Positions 4,839 through 5,564 of a DNA stretch of 5,564 nt are shown piece by piece. This DNA is from Clostridia bacterium (lineage in GTDB: Bacteria; Bacillota_A; Clostridia; Lachnospirales; Lachnospiraceae), in NCBI GenBank assembly GCA_012515365.1, contig JAAYYM010000767.1, positions 1 to 5,564 of the forward strand, in the 5' to 3' direction. The translations under genes and the position numbers were made by a program. Below the pieces are notes generated by a model. The model worked only from the letters and a program-made list of their open reading frames with translations. It searched no databases and was not told where the DNA came from. How positions within the stretch are numbered: position 1 is the first letter of the stretch; every line of letters starts with the position of its first letter.

Positions 4839-5564
4839 ATGGCAACTATACCAGATGTCTTTCACTACAGGACATTGACCGAAGCCATAAAACAGATTAA
4901 ACCGGTCCCGAGGCTTCTTGTGGACCTGCTCCTCAAGAGCTCGAGGTCAAATCCGGCCAAGTACGCCGCGACGAAGACCATTGAGTTCGATATCAAGAGA
5001 GTGGGTCCGATCCTTCCGAGATTCGTGAAGAGGACGAGCCCGGCGCCGGCCAGAAACCTCAAGAACTACACCCACGTGACGCTTGAACCGCCCACGGTGA
5101 AGTTCTACGACGACATAACCTACGACGAGATCTGGACTATGAGGGATGCTGGAGAACCGCTCACCCAGGTCCAGATGGATCATCTCAGCAACTGGATAGC
5201 AGACACTCAGAAGGAGCAGAGAGAGTCTATAACTGCAGCCTGGGAGTGGATGCTCGCCCAGATCCTCTTGACGGGAAAGGTCACCTATTCGGGAACCGAT
5301 ACGAAGTTCGATTACGACTTCAAGATGGACTCGGGCTTCATGGGAGAATCTTCCGACTGGTCAGATTCGACTTCGAAGGCTCCTCTCACGGATCTCAGAG
5401 AATGGAGAGTCGAGATGGCAAAAGAGACGGGAGTCATGCCTACCCTGGCATTCGTCACACCTGACGTTGCCAAGGTTCTCATAGAGAATTCTGCTCTCGA
5501 GAAACTTATGGACAACAGAAGGATCGAAGCCGGAAATCTTACCTATGACTTCCCGTTCATAGGG
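4839..5564 (+). CDS. Major capsid protein, lambda gpE-like (3' truncated by window)
   Basis: The frame is open from ATG 4839 to the last base, giving 242 residues without a stop. The product resembles the lambda gpE / PF03864 capsid family: a start with TLTEAIKQIKPVPRLLVDLL (13-32), TIEFDIKRVGPILPRFVKR (47-65), YDEIWTMRDAGEPL (95-108), a helix with TQKEQRESITAAWEWMLAQI (123-142), then LLTGKVTYSGTDTKFDYDF (143-161) and the domain beginning LREWRVEMAKETGV with TPDVAKVLIENSAL (207-220). The pattern R-x-x-x-x-x-x-x-x-x-x-x-x-LLTGK-x-x-Y-x-G followed by an F-x-YDF segment is typical. Family members have about 340 residues, so roughly 100 are missing. It has the HK97-like fold and forms the shell. 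Its place after a decoration protein and a scaffold supports the call. Confidence 0.87.
   Translation, partial: MATIPDVFHYRTLTEAIKQIKPVPRLLVDLLLKSSRSNPAKYAATKTIEFDIKRVGPILPRFVKRTSPAPARNLKNYTHVTLEPPTVKFYDDITYDEIWTMRDAGEPLTQVQMDHLSNWIADTQKEQRESITAAWEWMLAQILLTGKVTYSGTDTKFDYDFKMDSGFMGESSDWSDSTSKAPLTDLREWRVEMAKETGVMPTLAFVTPDVAKVLIENSALEKLMDNRRIEAGNLTYDFPFIG

Noticed and set aside
5246..5464. A 72-residue plus-strand frame inside the capsid gene
   Set aside because: It is out of frame with the clear gpE-like capsid reading, has no ribosome site, and its residue mix is arbitrary.
1..5564. CRISPR arrays, tRNA genes, insertion sequences, attachment sites
   Set aside because: I looked for regular direct repeats, cloverleaf-like segments, terminal inverted repeats and transposase motifs, and saw none. 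Nearly all of the window is coding.

Overview
This 5.6 kb window is one stretch of a tailed-phage or prophage late operon that covers head assembly. All genes lie on the + strand and are tightly packed, nearly every one behind a strong GGAGG- or GAGGTG-type ribosome binding site. No host genes, tRNAs, integrase or transposase are visible, so the sequence does not show whether it is a free phage or a prophage. The host cannot be named firmly. Arginine is written mostly as AGA/AGG, isoleucine often as ATA, the proteins are rich in Lys and Glu, and GC content looks close to one half. This would suit a Thermotogota-like bacterium (Mesotoga or Kosmotoga type) or some Firmicutes. That is an inference of low certainty.

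Layout: (1) 1-183, the last 60 codons of the large terminase subunit with its nuclease HDD motif; (2) 194-1354, a portal protein of the Mu gp29 / DUF935 type; (3) 1357-2943, a MuF / SPP1 gp7-type head morphogenesis protein carrying a long C-terminal extension that ends in an HEFGH zinc-metallopeptidase-like domain; (4) 2943-3116, a 57-residue protein of unknown function, translationally coupled to MuF; (5) 3138-3170, a strong intrinsic-terminator hairpin that overlaps a second possible hairpin covering the next ribosome binding site; (6) 3175-3330, a 51-residue unknown protein; (7) 3341-4231, a Mu gpI-like prohead protease fused to a coiled-coil scaffold, with a strong internal start at 3815 predicted to make the scaffold alone; (8) 4248-4823, a lambda gpD-like head decoration protein with an inserted beta-rich segment; (9) 4839 to the window end, the first 242 codons of a lambda gpE-like major capsid protein.

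Together these genes would build and fill a procapsid. The scaffold guides the capsid protein around the portal, the MuF protein is packed as a minor head protein, the protease removes the scaffold, the terminase pumps DNA through the portal, and the decoration protein stabilises the expanded shell. The module is a mosaic: portal, MuF and protease/scaffold are Mu-like, while decoration and capsid proteins are lambda-like. The most interesting points are the metallopeptidase-like tail on the MuF protein (a possible virion-delivered effector), the overlapping hairpin arrangement in the middle of the operon, the nested scaffold gene, and the two small uncharacterised genes beside the hairpin.
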